Shown: positions 16,711 to 26,599, counted from the stretch's first letter. The stretch: DNA of 64,000 nucleotides from Bacillota bacterium (GCA_023439505.1 JAEXNR010000024.1:38811-102810); one strand, 5' to 3'. Notes: a model not told the origin generated them from the letters alone. Program-made: numbers and translations.

Positions 16711-16887
16711 ATCGAAGATCCAGCTATTTGATAACAATCTTCTATAAATGCATAGGAAATGCAAAGGGTACTTATTGTGCCAGCTAAAAAATGACGAACG
16801 CTATAAATATATGAATCCAGGAATAGGAATAGTTACCATATATTACGTATATATGAATTAAATATTACATAAATATTAAATTTGTAT

Positions 16888-16916
16888 TTGACAAATTAAC
16901 AAATATGTAATATACT
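16888..16916 (+). promoter_or_regulatory. Consensus sigma-A promoter
   Basis: TTGACA (16888-16893), 17 bp, TATACT (16911-16916), 48 bp before the peptidoglycan-binding protein gene. Very close to consensus, so expression may be strong. Confidence 0.8.
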
Positions 16917-16964
16917 CCATCCATAGATAAAATTTTACAGTTTAAAAGGAATGGAGAACAGATT

Positions 16965-17786
16965 ATGAGAAACAAAAGCTTCCTAAGAATGACAGCCCTA
17001 TGTTTAACGGTTTTTTTAACTTTATCCCCGGTTACAGCATCAGCAGCGACCTTGCAGATAGGAAGCAGGGGAACACAAGTAAAGAATGTTCAGACAGCTC
17101 TTATGGATTTGGGATATTTTAATTATCAGAAAGCTACCGGCTATTACGGTACGATTACAAAAGATGCGATTATTCAATTCCAGAAGGATTGTGGATTAGA
17201 TCCGGATGGAATCTATGGTAAATTGACGAAAGATGCGTTGGCAGAGCAATCGGATCAACCTTCGGTCAAGAGTATGTCATTGGCAAAATCAGCAGATACG
17301 GGATTTAGTGGCACCTTAGATTGGTTTAACAGTGTACAGTATCTGCTTCCAAGAAAAAGTAACGCTCTCATTACGGATGTGGAGACAGGATTGACCTTCG
17401 AGGTGAAAAGAACCTATGGAACCAACCATGCGGATGTGGAACCATTAACCAAGGCGGATGCAGCCGTGATAAAGAAGCTCTGGAACGGTTGGAGCTGGGA
17501 TCATCGGGCAGTGGTGGTGCAATTTGGAGACTATACCCTGGCAGCTTCAATGGCAGGGATGCCTCATGCCGGAGTTGATTCGGCAACTGCAGATCGGATG
17601 GTAAGCAATCGAAGTGCTGATTATGGTTATGGAACTAATTTAGATGCAGTTAAAAATAACGGTGTCAGCGGTGTTTTTGATCTGCATTTTAAGAATAGCA
17701 GATCTCATAATACCAATCAGGTGAGCTCTGCTCATCAGGCAATGGTAAAAAAAGCAGCGAAATACATCGAGGATATGGGATTATAG
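16965..17786 (+). CDS. Secreted peptidoglycan-binding protein with uncharacterised C-terminal domain
   Basis: 273 aa. Residues 1-28 are a signal peptide (basic start, hydrophobic core, TASAA cleavage). Residues about 32-85 form one PG_binding_1 repeat (IGSRGTQVKNVQTAL, DGIYGKLTKDAL). The C-terminal ~160 residues (WFNSVQYLLPRKSNALITDV onward) recur in clostridial wall proteins; they include Asp, His and Asn-rich segments, but I cannot assign a catalytic site. It probably acts at the cell wall. It is monocistronic behind a near-consensus promoter. Confidence 0.8.
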   Translation: MRNKSFLRMTALCLTVFLTLSPVTASAATLQIGSRGTQVKNVQTALMDLGYFNYQKATGYYGTITKDAIIQFQKDCGLDPDGIYGKLTKDALAEQSDQPSVKSMSLAKSADTGFSGTLDWFNSVQYLLPRKSNALITDVETGLTFEVKRTYGTNHADVEPLTKADAAVIKKLWNGWSWDHRAVVVQFGDYTLAASMAGMPHAGVDSATADRMVSNRSADYGYGTNLDAVKNNGVSGVFDLHFKNSRSHNTNQVSSAHQAMVKKAAKYIEDMGL

Positions 17787-18327
17787 GTCTGCAGCTTATT
17801 TTGAGATAGTTATCAGTTAAGATAAGGTGAAAGGTCACTGCAGAAATACTTGGTCAACAGGAGCTACCTCTTCTAGTCGAAAACATCAATACAAATTTTT
17901 CGTATATTTGTCATATACGGAGCTCCATGGATGGGTTTATAAATTTCTATGATCATGAGGTCTGAACAAAGTATGGGGGAAGCATCCGGATATGCGATAC
18001 ATAAAAACCGGTATTTGATTCCGTATTGTGCCTCTTTTGCTATGGCAAAGGGAAGATAATGACAATAATCACAATAATTGCATATCACATTGTGAAAGAG
18101 TAATACCTCATATGATGAGATATCTGGGATATAATACCATTGCTTCAACAAGCTGTGTTTACCTCCCGAATGGATATTACTACAGTATATGCTGCATATT
18201 GAAATGTTCCAGCAGATTATATGTACCAAAAAATAGTAAGTTTGTACCTTGGAGTGCGCAGGTAAGAACTTACATGTGAATGATTCTAAATATAGTTACA
18301 TAGGTAGTTGTCCCGTTACAAGATACG
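17787..18327. other. Spacer without recognisable gene
   Basis: About 540 bp with no convincing frame. A Cys-rich minus-strand frame (17873-18229) with a TTG start and no ribosome site could be a decayed gene, but nothing identifies it. Confidence 0.4.
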
Positions 18328-18390
18328 AAAATCATCAGGTGGTTGTAAAATTCGATATTAGAATCGGGTTTACAACCACCTGATGATTTT
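18328..18390. terminator. Long perfect hairpin, bidirectional terminator
   Basis: 22 bp at 18328-18349 pair perfectly with 18369-18390 around a 19-nt loop that is itself foldable (ATTC/GAAT). It directly abuts the stop codon of the YyaL gene on the minus strand. A and T tracts flank it on both strands. Confidence 0.75.
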
Positions 18391-20460
18391 TTATCTGGCT
18401 TGTGCTGCTTCTGGTAATAAATGATTACTGGGTGATAAACAACTATGATTTTCACATATATAATAAGTGGTTTTATCATTTACCATTTGATACGCTGAAA
18501 CATAATCCGCGATTTTTCCAAGCGATTGTGCATTCTCCCTGGTTTTAACTAATACAACGGTATTTGGTTCATAGTGTTTTGCGAGATATTCCCTCAATTC
18601 TTCGAAGGTCTCATTTTCTCTTGCAACGCAGATGATTTCTTTTGAGGGGTAAAGTTCATTAATGAATGCCATCAGTGAAAAACAGTAGCCGGAGGGATAA
18701 TCTTTCACTGCACCGGCAAGAAATCGTAGATGCATGTCAGCATAATGCTGATATCTGGGATTGGCGGTAAGCTTGTATAACCGTTCCAGAACATAACCGG
18801 CGACAGAATTGCCGGAGGGAACGGCACCGTCATAAACCTCTTTCGGCCGATACATTAATGGCTCTGCCTCACTGGAATTTAAAAAGAAACCACTATTTTT
18901 CTCGTCCCAAAAAAGCTCCAGCATCTGGTCGGTAATTTCAGCCGCAAGTTTTAAATAGTCAATTTCAAATGTTGTCTCATAAACAGAAAGTAATGCCATC
19001 GCATAAAAAGCATAATCATCCAAATGGCCATGGAAGGCAGCTTCACCTTCACGGTATCTGACAAAGAGACGGCCATTTTGATCGGTTAGACTGGTGCGAA
19101 GAAATTCAATAGCCCTTTTGGCGGTATCGGCATATTTTTCCTTTTTTAAGATTTTTGCGGCCTTGGCATAAGCAGTAATCATTAGCGCATTCCAGGAGGT
19201 GAGAATCTTATCATCTTTATGAAGCTGAGATCGGGTCAGACGATAAGAATAAACCTTATCACATAAGCGCAGAATCTTTTCGTTATCCGGTTTTATATCA
19301 TCATTATGAATCAGATTCGGGATGGAAGCTCCCTCAAAATTTCCATGCTTTGTTATATCAAAATATTGATTAAAGTGGGAGGCATCCTCATTCTCCAGGA
19401 TAGAAGAGATCTCTTCCGGTGTAAAAATATAGTATTTTCCTTCACGTCCTTCACTATCTGCGTCCTGGGCACAGTAGAAGCCGCCCTCTGCACAGGTCAT
19501 CTCACGATCGATATAGTTTAAAACTTGTTCTGAAACAGACTGATATAAGGGGTTTTTCGTATACTGGTAAGCTTCCAGATAGGTGATTGCGAGCAGAGCA
19601 TTGTCATAGAGCATTTTCTCAAAATGTGGTACCAGCCATTTCGCGTCGGTGGAGTATCTTGAAAAGCCATATCCGATATGATCGTAGATCCCACCCCGGT
19701 ACATACTCTTTAAAGTGGTCTCCGCCATGAATAGAGAGAATTCATCAGCTTCCAGGCTTGCATATTGAAGCAGGAACATAAGATTATGGGGAGTGGGAAA
19801 TTTAGGCTCATTGCCAAAACCACCGTAATCATGATCAAAATTCTGTTTTAATTGAGTTACAGCAAGAGAAATTAGATCCTTTGATACCGTACCGGAATCG
19901 GATCTCTTCTCATATTGATGTTTCATAATATTGGCGAGCTTTGTTCCTGTCAGTACCAGATCTTCTTTCGTATCCTCCCATTCGTTATGAACCTGAGTTA
20001 ACAGATCCATCAATCCAAGCATTCCATATCTTGTACTTTTGGGTATATAGGTTGCGGTAAAGAACGGCTTCTGATCCCAGGTCATAAGGATGGTGAGCGG
20101 CCAGCCACCGTGTCCGGTGAAGGTTTGGCAAACTGTCATATAGATGGTATCAATATCCGGACGTTCTTCCTTATCCACTTTTATACTCACAAAATGCTCA
20201 TTGAGCAGAGCGGCAACCTCTTCATCTTCAAAACATTCATGTGCCATGACATGGCACCAATGACAGGTGGAATAACCGATGGAGAGGAAGATTGGTTTAT
20301 TTTCTTCCTTTGCTTTTTTGAAGGCTTCGTCACCCCAGGGATACCATTTGACCGGGTTATAAGCGTGTTGCAAGAGGTATGGGGATTTTTCATCAATCAA
20401 TTTATTCGGGATTCGTGTTGTTCCTTGCCCCTTATTTGTTACATGTTCGGTAGTATTCAT
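18391..20460 (-). CDS. YyaL/DUF255 thioredoxin-domain protein
   Basis: 689 aa, full length for this family (related to human SPATA20). The N-terminal thioredoxin-like domain has STCHWCHVM (a CxxC site) preceded by the diagnostic SPYLLQHAYNPVKWYPWG. The rest is an alpha/alpha barrel like N-acylglucosamine epimerases, with the PKFPTPHNL and DADSEGREGKYY segments. The biochemical role is not established. ATG 20460 is chosen because AAGGAG lies 7 bp before it; an in-frame GTG two codons upstream overlaps that site. It is monocistronic. Confidence 0.9.
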   Translation of the reverse strand: MNTTEHVTNKGQGTTRIPNKLIDEKSPYLLQHAYNPVKWYPWGDEAFKKAKEENKPIFLSIGYSTCHWCHVMAHECFEDEEVAALLNEHFVSIKVDKEERPDIDTIYMTVCQTFTGHGGWPLTILMTWDQKPFFTATYIPKSTRYGMLGLMDLLTQVHNEWEDTKEDLVLTGTKLANIMKHQYEKRSDSGTVSKDLISLAVTQLKQNFDHDYGGFGNEPKFPTPHNLMFLLQYASLEADEFSLFMAETTLKSMYRGGIYDHIGYGFSRYSTDAKWLVPHFEKMLYDNALLAITYLEAYQYTKNPLYQSVSEQVLNYIDREMTCAEGGFYCAQDADSEGREGKYYIFTPEEISSILENEDASHFNQYFDITKHGNFEGASIPNLIHNDDIKPDNEKILRLCDKVYSYRLTRSQLHKDDKILTSWNALMITAYAKAAKILKKEKYADTAKRAIEFLRTSLTDQNGRLFVRYREGEAAFHGHLDDYAFYAMALLSVYETTFEIDYLKLAAEITDQMLELFWDEKNSGFFLNSSEAEPLMYRPKEVYDGAVPSGNSVAGYVLERLYKLTANPRYQHYADMHLRFLAGAVKDYPSGYCFSLMAFINELYPSKEIICVARENETFEELREYLAKHYEPNTVVLVKTRENAQSLGKIADYVSAYQMVNDKTTYYICENHSCLSPSNHLLPEAAQAR

Positions 20461-21097
20461 AGACACACTCCTTATTGGAAAATTTGTTTATACAAGTAAA
20501 CTTATTTAATTATTATGCCAATTAGGGGTGGAGATTATTTAGATGGAAATTATTAAGATTAAGAAATTGCACTCATATAAATTTTATGAAGTACAACAAC
20601 TTCTGACTATACTAAATTGCTTCTTCAACCAAAGCAACATCATTGCTATCATTACTTTTTTGAGTCAGTGATGAAGCAAGTTCCAATAATAAACCGCTAT
20701 GATTAGGATGTAGTTTTAATATCAAATCTGTTGAGTATATAAGATACGTCTGACTTCCATAATTTTGGACTCATCATTTTCATCATCAATTACAACATAG
20801 TAGATAATAAAGTTTTTAACATATATGCGGTAGTAAGGGTGTTTGCTTTCTTTAACGGATGAATATGCATCAAAACTCTAGGGATTTTTTAATCGGGTCA
20901 TAATTGCAGTTGCTTTAATGCACATGGCACCAGTGCATTAGTTTAAATGCCAACAATTAATTAAATTTGAGCCATATCATTTGCCTTTGCTCTGTTAGAT
21001 AATAATATTGGTATAGTAATATAATCGAAGGATGGATATGGTTTCCCTCCTTTTAAGTTGACAATAATAAAATATTACGATTTAACTACATATCTCC
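20461..21097. other. Degenerate spacer
   Basis: 637 bp, AT-rich, holding only the ParE-like remnant at 20722-20877. A frame just beyond it on the minus strand (20612 to about 20770) could encode a helical peptide ending LASSLTQKSNDSNDVALVEE, but it has no start, so it is probably decayed DNA. Confidence 0.5.
20722..20877 (-). pseudogene. RelE/ParE-type toxin, C-terminal remnant
   Basis: 51 codons with no start and an in-frame TAG at the 5' edge, ending in TGA. The peptide has the hallmark end of the RelE/ParE toxin family: YYRIYVKNFIIYYVV, a short acidic turn, then KIMEVRRILYTQ. Intact toxins have about 40-50 more residues before this. No antitoxin frame is seen upstream. I infer a dead toxin-antitoxin locus. 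A P-loop kinase gene lies 220 bp further upstream on the same strand. Confidence 0.6.
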
Positions 21098-21619
21098 TCA
21101 TCCTAATAAATTTGAATTTAATCCTGTCTCAATATGATGTAATATCATATCAACAATTTCATCTTCCATCATGTCTATGCTTATAATCTGTTCAGAAAAT
21201 AAATTAATAAAATCTTTTTCCTTCCACCATCTTTTAATCTCAGTTTCTCCAAAATCATTAGCATTTGGTTTTGACTTATGTCTATGTACCGTCTCTTCAA
21301 ATGGAATGTCAAAATAATACGCATATATTCCATTGCCAAACTCATATTTTATTGTCTCAAACAACCTATAATACCATGAGAAATCTAAAATACCTTCTAA
21401 TATAACATAAGTACAATTTTCTCTTCCATACAAAATAAGGTGTATTAATAAGTCAACTACCTTTGTATCCACACCGTCTTTAACATATAACATTTCTCGC
21501 CTTACTACATCTTGTGGAATAAGCAATGTACCATGTCCTAATTTTTTTTGCAATTTCTTTGAAATAGTCGTTTTTCCACTTCCCGAATTACCCCTTAATA
21601 TGATTATCTTTGGTTGCAT
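21098..21619 (-). CDS. P-loop kinase of the AAA_33/zeta-toxin-like group
   Basis: 173 aa. It has Walker A GNSGSGKT (10-17) at the extreme N-terminus, an LLIPQDVVRREML segment like the substrate Asp region of small-molecule kinases, YVILEGIL as Walker B-like strand, and a HRHKSK lid. Such proteins phosphorylate small molecules, antibiotics or, in zeta toxins, UDP-GlcNAc. No epsilon antitoxin is nearby. It is clearly more A+T-rich than its neighbours and lies next to a dead ParE gene, which suggests horizontal transfer. The start ATG follows AAGGAG. Confidence 0.7.
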   Translation of the reverse strand: MQPKIIILRGNSGSGKTTISKKLQKKLGHGTLLIPQDVVRREMLYVKDGVDTKVVDLLIHLILYGRENCTYVILEGILDFSWYYRLFETIKYEFGNGIYAYYFDIPFEETVHRHKSKPNANDFGETEIKRWWKEKDFINLFSEQIISIDMMEDEIVDMILHHIETGLNSNLLG

Positions 21620-21737
21620 TATATCTTAACTCCTTTTTGATTACTTAATTCGTAGCTGAAAACAATTGTGGATTTAATAATTGATATTATTATATTAGCT
21701 AAATAAATATAGGCAGGAATTTAGTGAGGTTCAGGAT

Positions 21738-21842
21738 TCAGAACTTATTTGCTTTCAATATGTAGATAATACATTTATGTCCGTCCCATTTCATATTCGC
21801 CATTGTATTTTTAAAGATGCCTTGTGTGTATATATCTTTCAT
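21738..21842 (-). CDS. Possible small protein (34 aa)
   Basis: ATG 21842 to TGA 21738 on the minus strand, with GGAGAA 6 bp before the start. The peptide is basic with one Trp (MANMKWDGHKCIIYI core). No homologue is recognised. It may be a real small gene or the start of a decayed one. The rest of 21620-22087 shows nothing else but the next ribosome site. Confidence 0.3.
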   Translation of the reverse strand: MKDIYTQGIFKNTMANMKWDGHKCIIYILKANKF

Positions 21843-22087
21843 AAACTTTCTCCTAACGAACAAAATATAAATACTCTTTACAAATTATATCATTGATAAC
21901 AACAATTTCAACTAAATATCATTTGGGTGTAGTAATAAGATTGCCACCAGTGACAGGTACGGTTCCGCCTAATGCTAAAATCAGTAAAAATTCCATTTTA
22001 CATAAAAAAATGTTAAGATTAGGTCAGAAAACGTTTGCATCCTGCGAATATAACGATGAGTGATCACAGAAAGCGAGGGGCAGTGTA

Positions 22088-22675
22088 ATGAAGGATAGTG
22101 AACTGCTAAAGAAAATGACAACTGATCCGGACCGGGCGATGATAGATTTGATTGATCAATATACAGGACTGATTTACAGTATTATTTATTCCAGAATTTC
22201 CTCTGTAGGTTCGACAGAGGATGTAAAGGAAGGGATCAGTGATGTGTTTTTGGAGTTTTATCAGCAGAAAGAGCAGATTGATCTGTCCAAAGGTTCTGTC
22301 AAAGGATATCTGGCCGTTCTTGCCAAACATAAAGGAATTGATTTGTTTCGAAGGCTGAGCGGGGTCATAAGCCGTAATGTTTGTTTGGATGAGATTTCGG
22401 AGCATTTGGTGGAGAGACAGAGCACACCGGAGCAGGTAACAATTCGTAAGGAACAAAGAGCAGGATTGCTTCAGGCAATAAGGACCCTGGGAGAACCGGA
22501 TGAAGAGATCTTTATCAGAAAATATTATCTGGGTCAGAAGACGAAAGAAATCGCCGCACTATTAAAGCTGCGGGATAATACGGTGGATAAAAAAATATCG
22601 AGAGGCTTGAAGAAATTAAGAATTCTGCTGGAAGGAGATGAGAATGGTGTCAAAGAGCAAATATCCACAAAATAA
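22088..22675 (+). CDS. ECF-type RNA polymerase sigma factor (locus 1)
   Basis: 195 aa. Region 2 is at about 20-90 (LIDQYTGLIYSIIYSRI, DVFLEFYQ) and region 4 at about 125-185 (LGEPDEEIFIRKYYLGQKTKEIAALL, then NTVDKKISRGLKKL helix-turn-helix). It is predicted to direct polymerase to stress promoters and to be held by the downstream membrane protein. GAGGGGCAG precedes the ATG. The next gene starts inside its end (32-bp overlap), so translation is coupled. Confidence 0.88.
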   Translation: MKDSELLKKMTTDPDRAMIDLIDQYTGLIYSIIYSRISSVGSTEDVKEGISDVFLEFYQQKEQIDLSKGSVKGYLAVLAKHKGIDLFRRLSGVISRNVCLDEISEHLVERQSTPEQVTIRKEQRAGLLQAIRTLGEPDEEIFIRKYYLGQKTKEIAALLKLRDNTVDKKISRGLKKLRILLEGDENGVKEQISTK

Positions 22676-24182
22676 TGGTAGAGTAGAAGAGCGCATTTAC
22701 TCGTTGATGGAGGACCTGAATTTGGAGGAAACCTCAAAGCTGTTGGACGATATGAGGGAAGAGAAAGAATTGACGGATCTGGAGTATATTCAGGAAATTA
22801 AGAAAAGGACCTTCGAAAAACTTGGGAGGAGGAATTCCTTTGATATGAAATATGATGGGAGTAAAGAGGAGCTGTCAGCGGAGCGCAGTACAGGGATAAG
22901 TAGTAACTTGTGGAGACGTTATAGCGCTGCAGCTGTCATACTGCTGTTAATATTTGCCGCGATTTTCCGTGACAATATCGTTCTAGCTGTTCAGAATATG
23001 TTAAGTCTGATTCCGGGTGTTGGAATTGTAGAAAATAATGAGGAAGCCGGCTATCGTCTGGAAGATCAGGTATCTGTGACCAGGGGACAAACGACCCTTG
23101 ATATATTATATGTTACCGTCATGGATGATACTATGACGGTAAGATTTGATATAAAGGGGATGTATGCAGAGGGTGAGAAGCGGAAGCGGGAAGAGAAAGA
23201 GGGAGGAACGGACCCTAAAGTTTACCTTCTTGCCGGAAAAGAGAGATTTGCAGTGACTGTCAACAGCAGAGGCGGCGGCTTATCAGACTATCGGTATTCC
23301 TATAGCTGCAATTATCAAATTAAAATAGATTCAAACTATATTAATTCAAAAAAAAATTATACGTTAGTATGTGAAAATTATGATATCAAAGCAGAATTTA
23401 AGTTAGTGAAAATAGATCAATATCATAATTTGAATGAAATCGGAGATACCCAGGAGCATAATGGAATCAGCCTTACTGCGGCAGCGACTCAAAAGGAGGG
23501 TAAGCTCAGTGTTAACATTTATCCGGTTAACAATTCAGACTATAATCTCATCAGCTTTGACAGAGAATTTAACCCATTCTATTTCGGTAAAAAGATGGTT
23601 TTAAACACGGATCAAGGGGTTAAAAATTATACCCCGCCAAGCTATTACGGGACAGGGATTAACGCAGCCTTTCTTTTTGATGTCAGTGATGGTGCCGGAG
23701 ATCTTAAATTATCCATTCCATATATTGTGGTGGAATCCAAAGAGGAAAAGAATATTACCCTTCCTCTTCCACAAGAGTTGCCCGTACCGGCAGATCCGAT
23801 ACGCGGGAAAGATCCTTCCCCGGAGGCAGATCCGACCATCATGGAAGAAGGAGACATAGTTGAGGTGAATCAGGAGGTTGTATTGGAACATGGAAGCGTG
23901 ATCATCACCAGTGTGGAGCGCCAAAAGGGAGATATCGGAAATAAGTATGGTTATCTGAAAATAAACCTGGAGTATCGATGCCCGGATGACATGATACAGC
24001 TTGTAGGGGTAGAATTTACCGGTAAGAATTCGGTTGGATATTATTTGGAGAATGATAGGGACAACAGGATCAGTACGGTAAGCTATATGTTAAACGAACA
24101 AGATAAGGGAGAGCTGCAGCTAAAGATTATTAATCCCAGATATGTATTGATGGATCAATACGAATTGAATCTCTTACCGTAA
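22644..24182 (+). CDS. Membrane anti-sigma factor with DUF4179-like ectodomain (locus 1)
   Basis: 512 aa. A cytosolic N-terminal part of about 90 residues (expected to bind sigma) is followed by one membrane helix (RRYSAAAVILLLIFAAIFRD, about 91-110) and a large beta-rich outer part. The ectodomain start, with a NIVLAVQNMLSLIPGVGIVE-like segment, and its DILYVTVMDDTMTVRFDI strand are typical of DUF4179 proteins paired with ECF factors. It senses an unknown envelope signal. ATG 22644 is chosen over 22638 because AAGGAG then lies 6 bp upstream. Confidence 0.8.
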   Translation: MVSKSKYPQNNGRVEERIYSLMEDLNLEETSKLLDDMREEKELTDLEYIQEIKKRTFEKLGRRNSFDMKYDGSKEELSAERSTGISSNLWRRYSAAAVILLLIFAAIFRDNIVLAVQNMLSLIPGVGIVENNEEAGYRLEDQVSVTRGQTTLDILYVTVMDDTMTVRFDIKGMYAEGEKRKREEKEGGTDPKVYLLAGKERFAVTVNSRGGGLSDYRYSYSCNYQIKIDSNYINSKKNYTLVCENYDIKAEFKLVKIDQYHNLNEIGDTQEHNGISLTAAATQKEGKLSVNIYPVNNSDYNLISFDREFNPFYFGKKMVLNTDQGVKNYTPPSYYGTGINAAFLFDVSDGAGDLKLSIPYIVVESKEEKNITLPLPQELPVPADPIRGKDPSPEADPTIMEEGDIVEVNQEVVLEHGSVIITSVERQKGDIGNKYGYLKINLEYRCPDDMIQLVGVEFTGKNSVGYYLENDRDNRISTVSYMLNEQDKGELQLKIINPRYVLMDQYELNLLP

Positions 24183-24359
24183 TCATGAAAAAGGCTCCAA
24201 CACTGTTTTGAATAAAAAATAATAATCTTATAAGCGCATCACTTTTTCGGAAATCAAGTAGTCTATATAGATGAATTCGAATTCAATTACATGGAAGGCA
24301 GAATGACCGCTCCAAACCGGGGAAAGCGCAGGATCATTCGCAGGAATGAGGATAGGAAT

Positions 24360-24896
24360 ATGAAATTTTCAACTGCATATGAACAAAGTAAAGACGCCGT
24401 ATACGGTTACCTGCTATATATGACAAGGGATAAAGAGCTTGCGCAGGATTTGAGTCAGGAGACCTTTCTGAAAATATTTCTGAATATCGGAAAGTTTAGG
24501 GGAACCGCGAATGTCAAAACCTGGTCCCTCAAAATTGCCCGGAACACTTTCCTGACCTATGCAAGGAAGAAAAGACCGCTCTTGCTGGAGGAGCAGATTC
24601 TCGAATTAACACCGGGACCATATCTGAATGAACCGGAAGAAAGTATGCTGCAAAAGGAACACGGAGAACGAATCAGAGAAATTATGATGGCATTAAATGA
24701 AAATGAGCGAACCATTCTGCTTCTTCGGGATTATGAAGATTTAAGCTATGAAGAAATGTCACAAATCATCAATGTCAGTGTGGAAGTGTTAAAAAGCAGA
24801 TTATACCGGGCAAGGCAGAAATTCAGAAAGCTGTATGATGCAGAAAATCAGGAAAAGGATGAAAATAATAATGTTAAAAGAGAATTTAATAATTAA
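24360..24896 (+). CDS. ECF RNA polymerase sigma factor (locus 2)
   Basis: 178 aa from ATG 24360, which follows GAGGATAGG; an earlier frame start at 24291 lacks a good ribosome site. Region 2 shows the classic DKELAQDLSQETFLKIF and NVKTWSLKIARN; region 4 shows LNENERTILLLRDYEDLSYEEMSQ and KSRLYRARQKFRKL. This is SigW-like rather than like the factors at loci 1 and 3. It lies 26 bp upstream of two unfamiliar membrane proteins that overlap each other. Confidence 0.92.
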   Translation: MKFSTAYEQSKDAVYGYLLYMTRDKELAQDLSQETFLKIFLNIGKFRGTANVKTWSLKIARNTFLTYARKKRPLLLEEQILELTPGPYLNEPEESMLQKEHGERIREIMMALNENERTILLLRDYEDLSYEEMSQIINVSVEVLKSRLYRARQKFRKLYDAENQEKDENNNVKREFNN

Positions 24897-24922
24897 TTCT
24901 GAGGGGCAAAGCAGGTGATTGG

Positions 24923-25774
24923 ATGGAAGATAAACAGTTAGAAATAGAGATTCCTGTGGTAAAATATGATAGTGGTGATAAAAAATTACTCGAGAGAGTC
25001 ACCAAATTCAAATCAGGAACCTTGCGTATTATTGTGTTTACCATCGTGGGAATGATCATGGGTTGGTTCGGATACACCTATACCAGAGATTCATTTATTG
25101 TAACGAAGATCATTTTTGCCATACCTTATAAGATCAGTGAGGCAATTTATACCTCAATCATCGGAACAGATCAGATGCTTCCTATCAGCCCCTTCTTACG
25201 AAATGAAACAGAATTTTTTATTCATAGTTTTGTGGCCGACTTTTTGGCAGAGCATGTCACTCCTGTACTGCTTGGAGGAGCAATCTACGGAGGCCTGGCA
25301 TACTTCACAGGGGACAAAAGGATATTTACTATGCAGCGGTTTGTAAAGTTTTTCGCTGTATGGATTGGTGTGATTCTGATCTTTATTGGCTCCGTCTATG
25401 GGGTTAATGCTAAGGTAACATATGACAATAATCATTTGAAGGATGTGTCGTACTTTTATTTGATATCGACAGACCAGGCAGAAACGATTACGGATGAAGA
25501 AAGATCAGCGAAATTAATTCTGGCCTTTTACGACGGCTTAGCAACGAAAAAGGTGGCAGAGAGAAATTGGAAGGATGAAATTCCCCTTAAGATTTACTAT
25601 AAGAAGGGTATGAGAAGCATGGTGGCAGAAATCAATACAAAGGAATGCTATCTGATTACGCAGGATGGTTCCGCCTATACGATCTCAAAGGAATTTGCCG
25701 GTTATGTGAAAGAATATTATGAGACGGGAAGCCTTATGGGAACTCGTACGATAAGAAAGGATCAGGGTGTATGA
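24923..25774 (+). CDS. Uncharacterised membrane protein linked to ECF sigma (locus 2)
   Basis: 283 aa, family not recognised. About 33 cytosolic residues come first (including VVKYDSGDKKLLERVTKF), then hydrophobic segments near 34-54, 112-128 and 139-160. After that comes a polar ~120-residue domain (with TDEERSAKLILAFYDGL) probably outside the cell. The position right after an ECF sigma gene, and the overlap with the next gene, suggest it is the regulator or sensor of that sigma factor. It does not look like a zinc-binding or DUF4179 anti-sigma. Confidence 0.6.
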   Translation: MEDKQLEIEIPVVKYDSGDKKLLERVTKFKSGTLRIIVFTIVGMIMGWFGYTYTRDSFIVTKIIFAIPYKISEAIYTSIIGTDQMLPISPFLRNETEFFIHSFVADFLAEHVTPVLLGGAIYGGLAYFTGDKRIFTMQRFVKFFAVWIGVILIFIGSVYGVNAKVTYDNNHLKDVSYFYLISTDQAETITDEERSAKLILAFYDGLATKKVAERNWKDEIPLKIYYKKGMRSMVAEINTKECYLITQDGSAYTISKEFAGYVKEYYETGSLMGTRTIRKDQGV

Positions 25775-26457
25775 GATTTATTAAGATAACATCAAGAAAG
25801 GATTGGATCATCGCATTTGTTTTTACCTCACTGGTGGTGTACGGGGTCTCAAGTCATTATTCCTTCCGGCTGCAGTCTTTTCTTTTGACTTATGGTAATT
25901 CCAGATTGACCAATATGAATCAGCCCAGGGGATATGCCAATCTGATGGTCGTCTTCCTTGTCATGACATTGATCACGGAGATCATCTTATTTTTATATCA
26001 CAAATCATGGGTTAAGAAGCTGGTCACAGCTTTGGCGGGAGTTATCCTTACGCTGCTGATATGGGCAGGGTATCTGATCAATTGCGATTTAATTGTATCT
26101 GTTATTCATACATCTGAACCAAGTTCTATTCACGTAGGCGGATGGGGGCATCAGGTAGATGTTACTATGAATGAGGAACAGAAGGAACAGCTCATTACTT
26201 ATTGTGAGACCCTGCAACCGGTGAATGCACAGAAGGAGAGAGCGCTGGAAGCTGCCTTTCACAAATCCGGCTTCACATCAAAATCAATCCTGATCTGGAG
26301 TACGTATCCTCGTAAATATGGGCACAATTATGATTTGATGGTGTGTGTATATCAGGATATGATATTCATCCGTAAGGGATATAACGGGAAACAGGAAATA
26401 GTGACCTTTTATGAAGACAATGGGATATTGGATTTATTACAGGAGATCACAGCTTGA
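25771..26457 (+). CDS. Uncharacterised membrane protein linked to ECF sigma (locus 2)
   Basis: 228 aa. The start codon overlaps the previous stop (ATGA), so the two are translationally coupled. Three hydrophobic segments lie near 12-29, 56-76 and 84-106; the rest (107-228) is a soluble domain predicted to be outside. It shares no obvious motif with its partner. A terminator follows, closing a three-gene operon. Function unknown; perhaps a second subunit of the sigma regulator. Confidence 0.6.
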   Translation: MRFIKITSRKDWIIAFVFTSLVVYGVSSHYSFRLQSFLLTYGNSRLTNMNQPRGYANLMVVFLVMTLITEIILFLYHKSWVKKLVTALAGVILTLLIWAGYLINCDLIVSVIHTSEPSSIHVGGWGHQVDVTMNEEQKEQLITYCETLQPVNAQKERALEAAFHKSGFTSKSILIWSTYPRKYGHNYDLMVCVYQDMIFIRKGYNGKQEIVTFYEDNGILDLLQEITA

Positions 26458-26493
26458 ATTAAGATTATTTCTGAATCCTTCTCTTGAGATGAT

Positions 26494-26549
26494 AATGTGT
26501 CGCCGGTAAAATTGTCAGATCGATTATTTGCCGGGCGACACATTTTTAT
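26494..26549 (+). terminator. Terminator of ECF locus 2
   Basis: AATGTGTCGCC (26494-26504) pairs with GGCGACACATT (26534-26544), followed by TTT. A second perfect 13-bp hairpin (GCAAGACAAGCTG/CAGCTTGTCTTGC, 26555-26585) without a T tract lies just beyond, before the convergent M23 gene. Confidence 0.75.
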
Positions 26550-26599
26550 TATTTGCAAGACAAGCTGCTCACCAGCTTGTCTTGCATTAGTTACAGATG

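Noticed and set aside
17873..18229. 118-codon Cys-rich minus-strand frame
   Set aside because: It begins at TTG with no ribosome site and matches no family I know; at best a decayed gene.
20737..20760. Fragment of a second mutS2 gene (24 of 25 bases match the MutS2-like gene)
   Set aside because: The match is short and falls in the EVRRILYT codons; the surrounding frame reads as a ParE toxin end, which explains the shared residues by chance.
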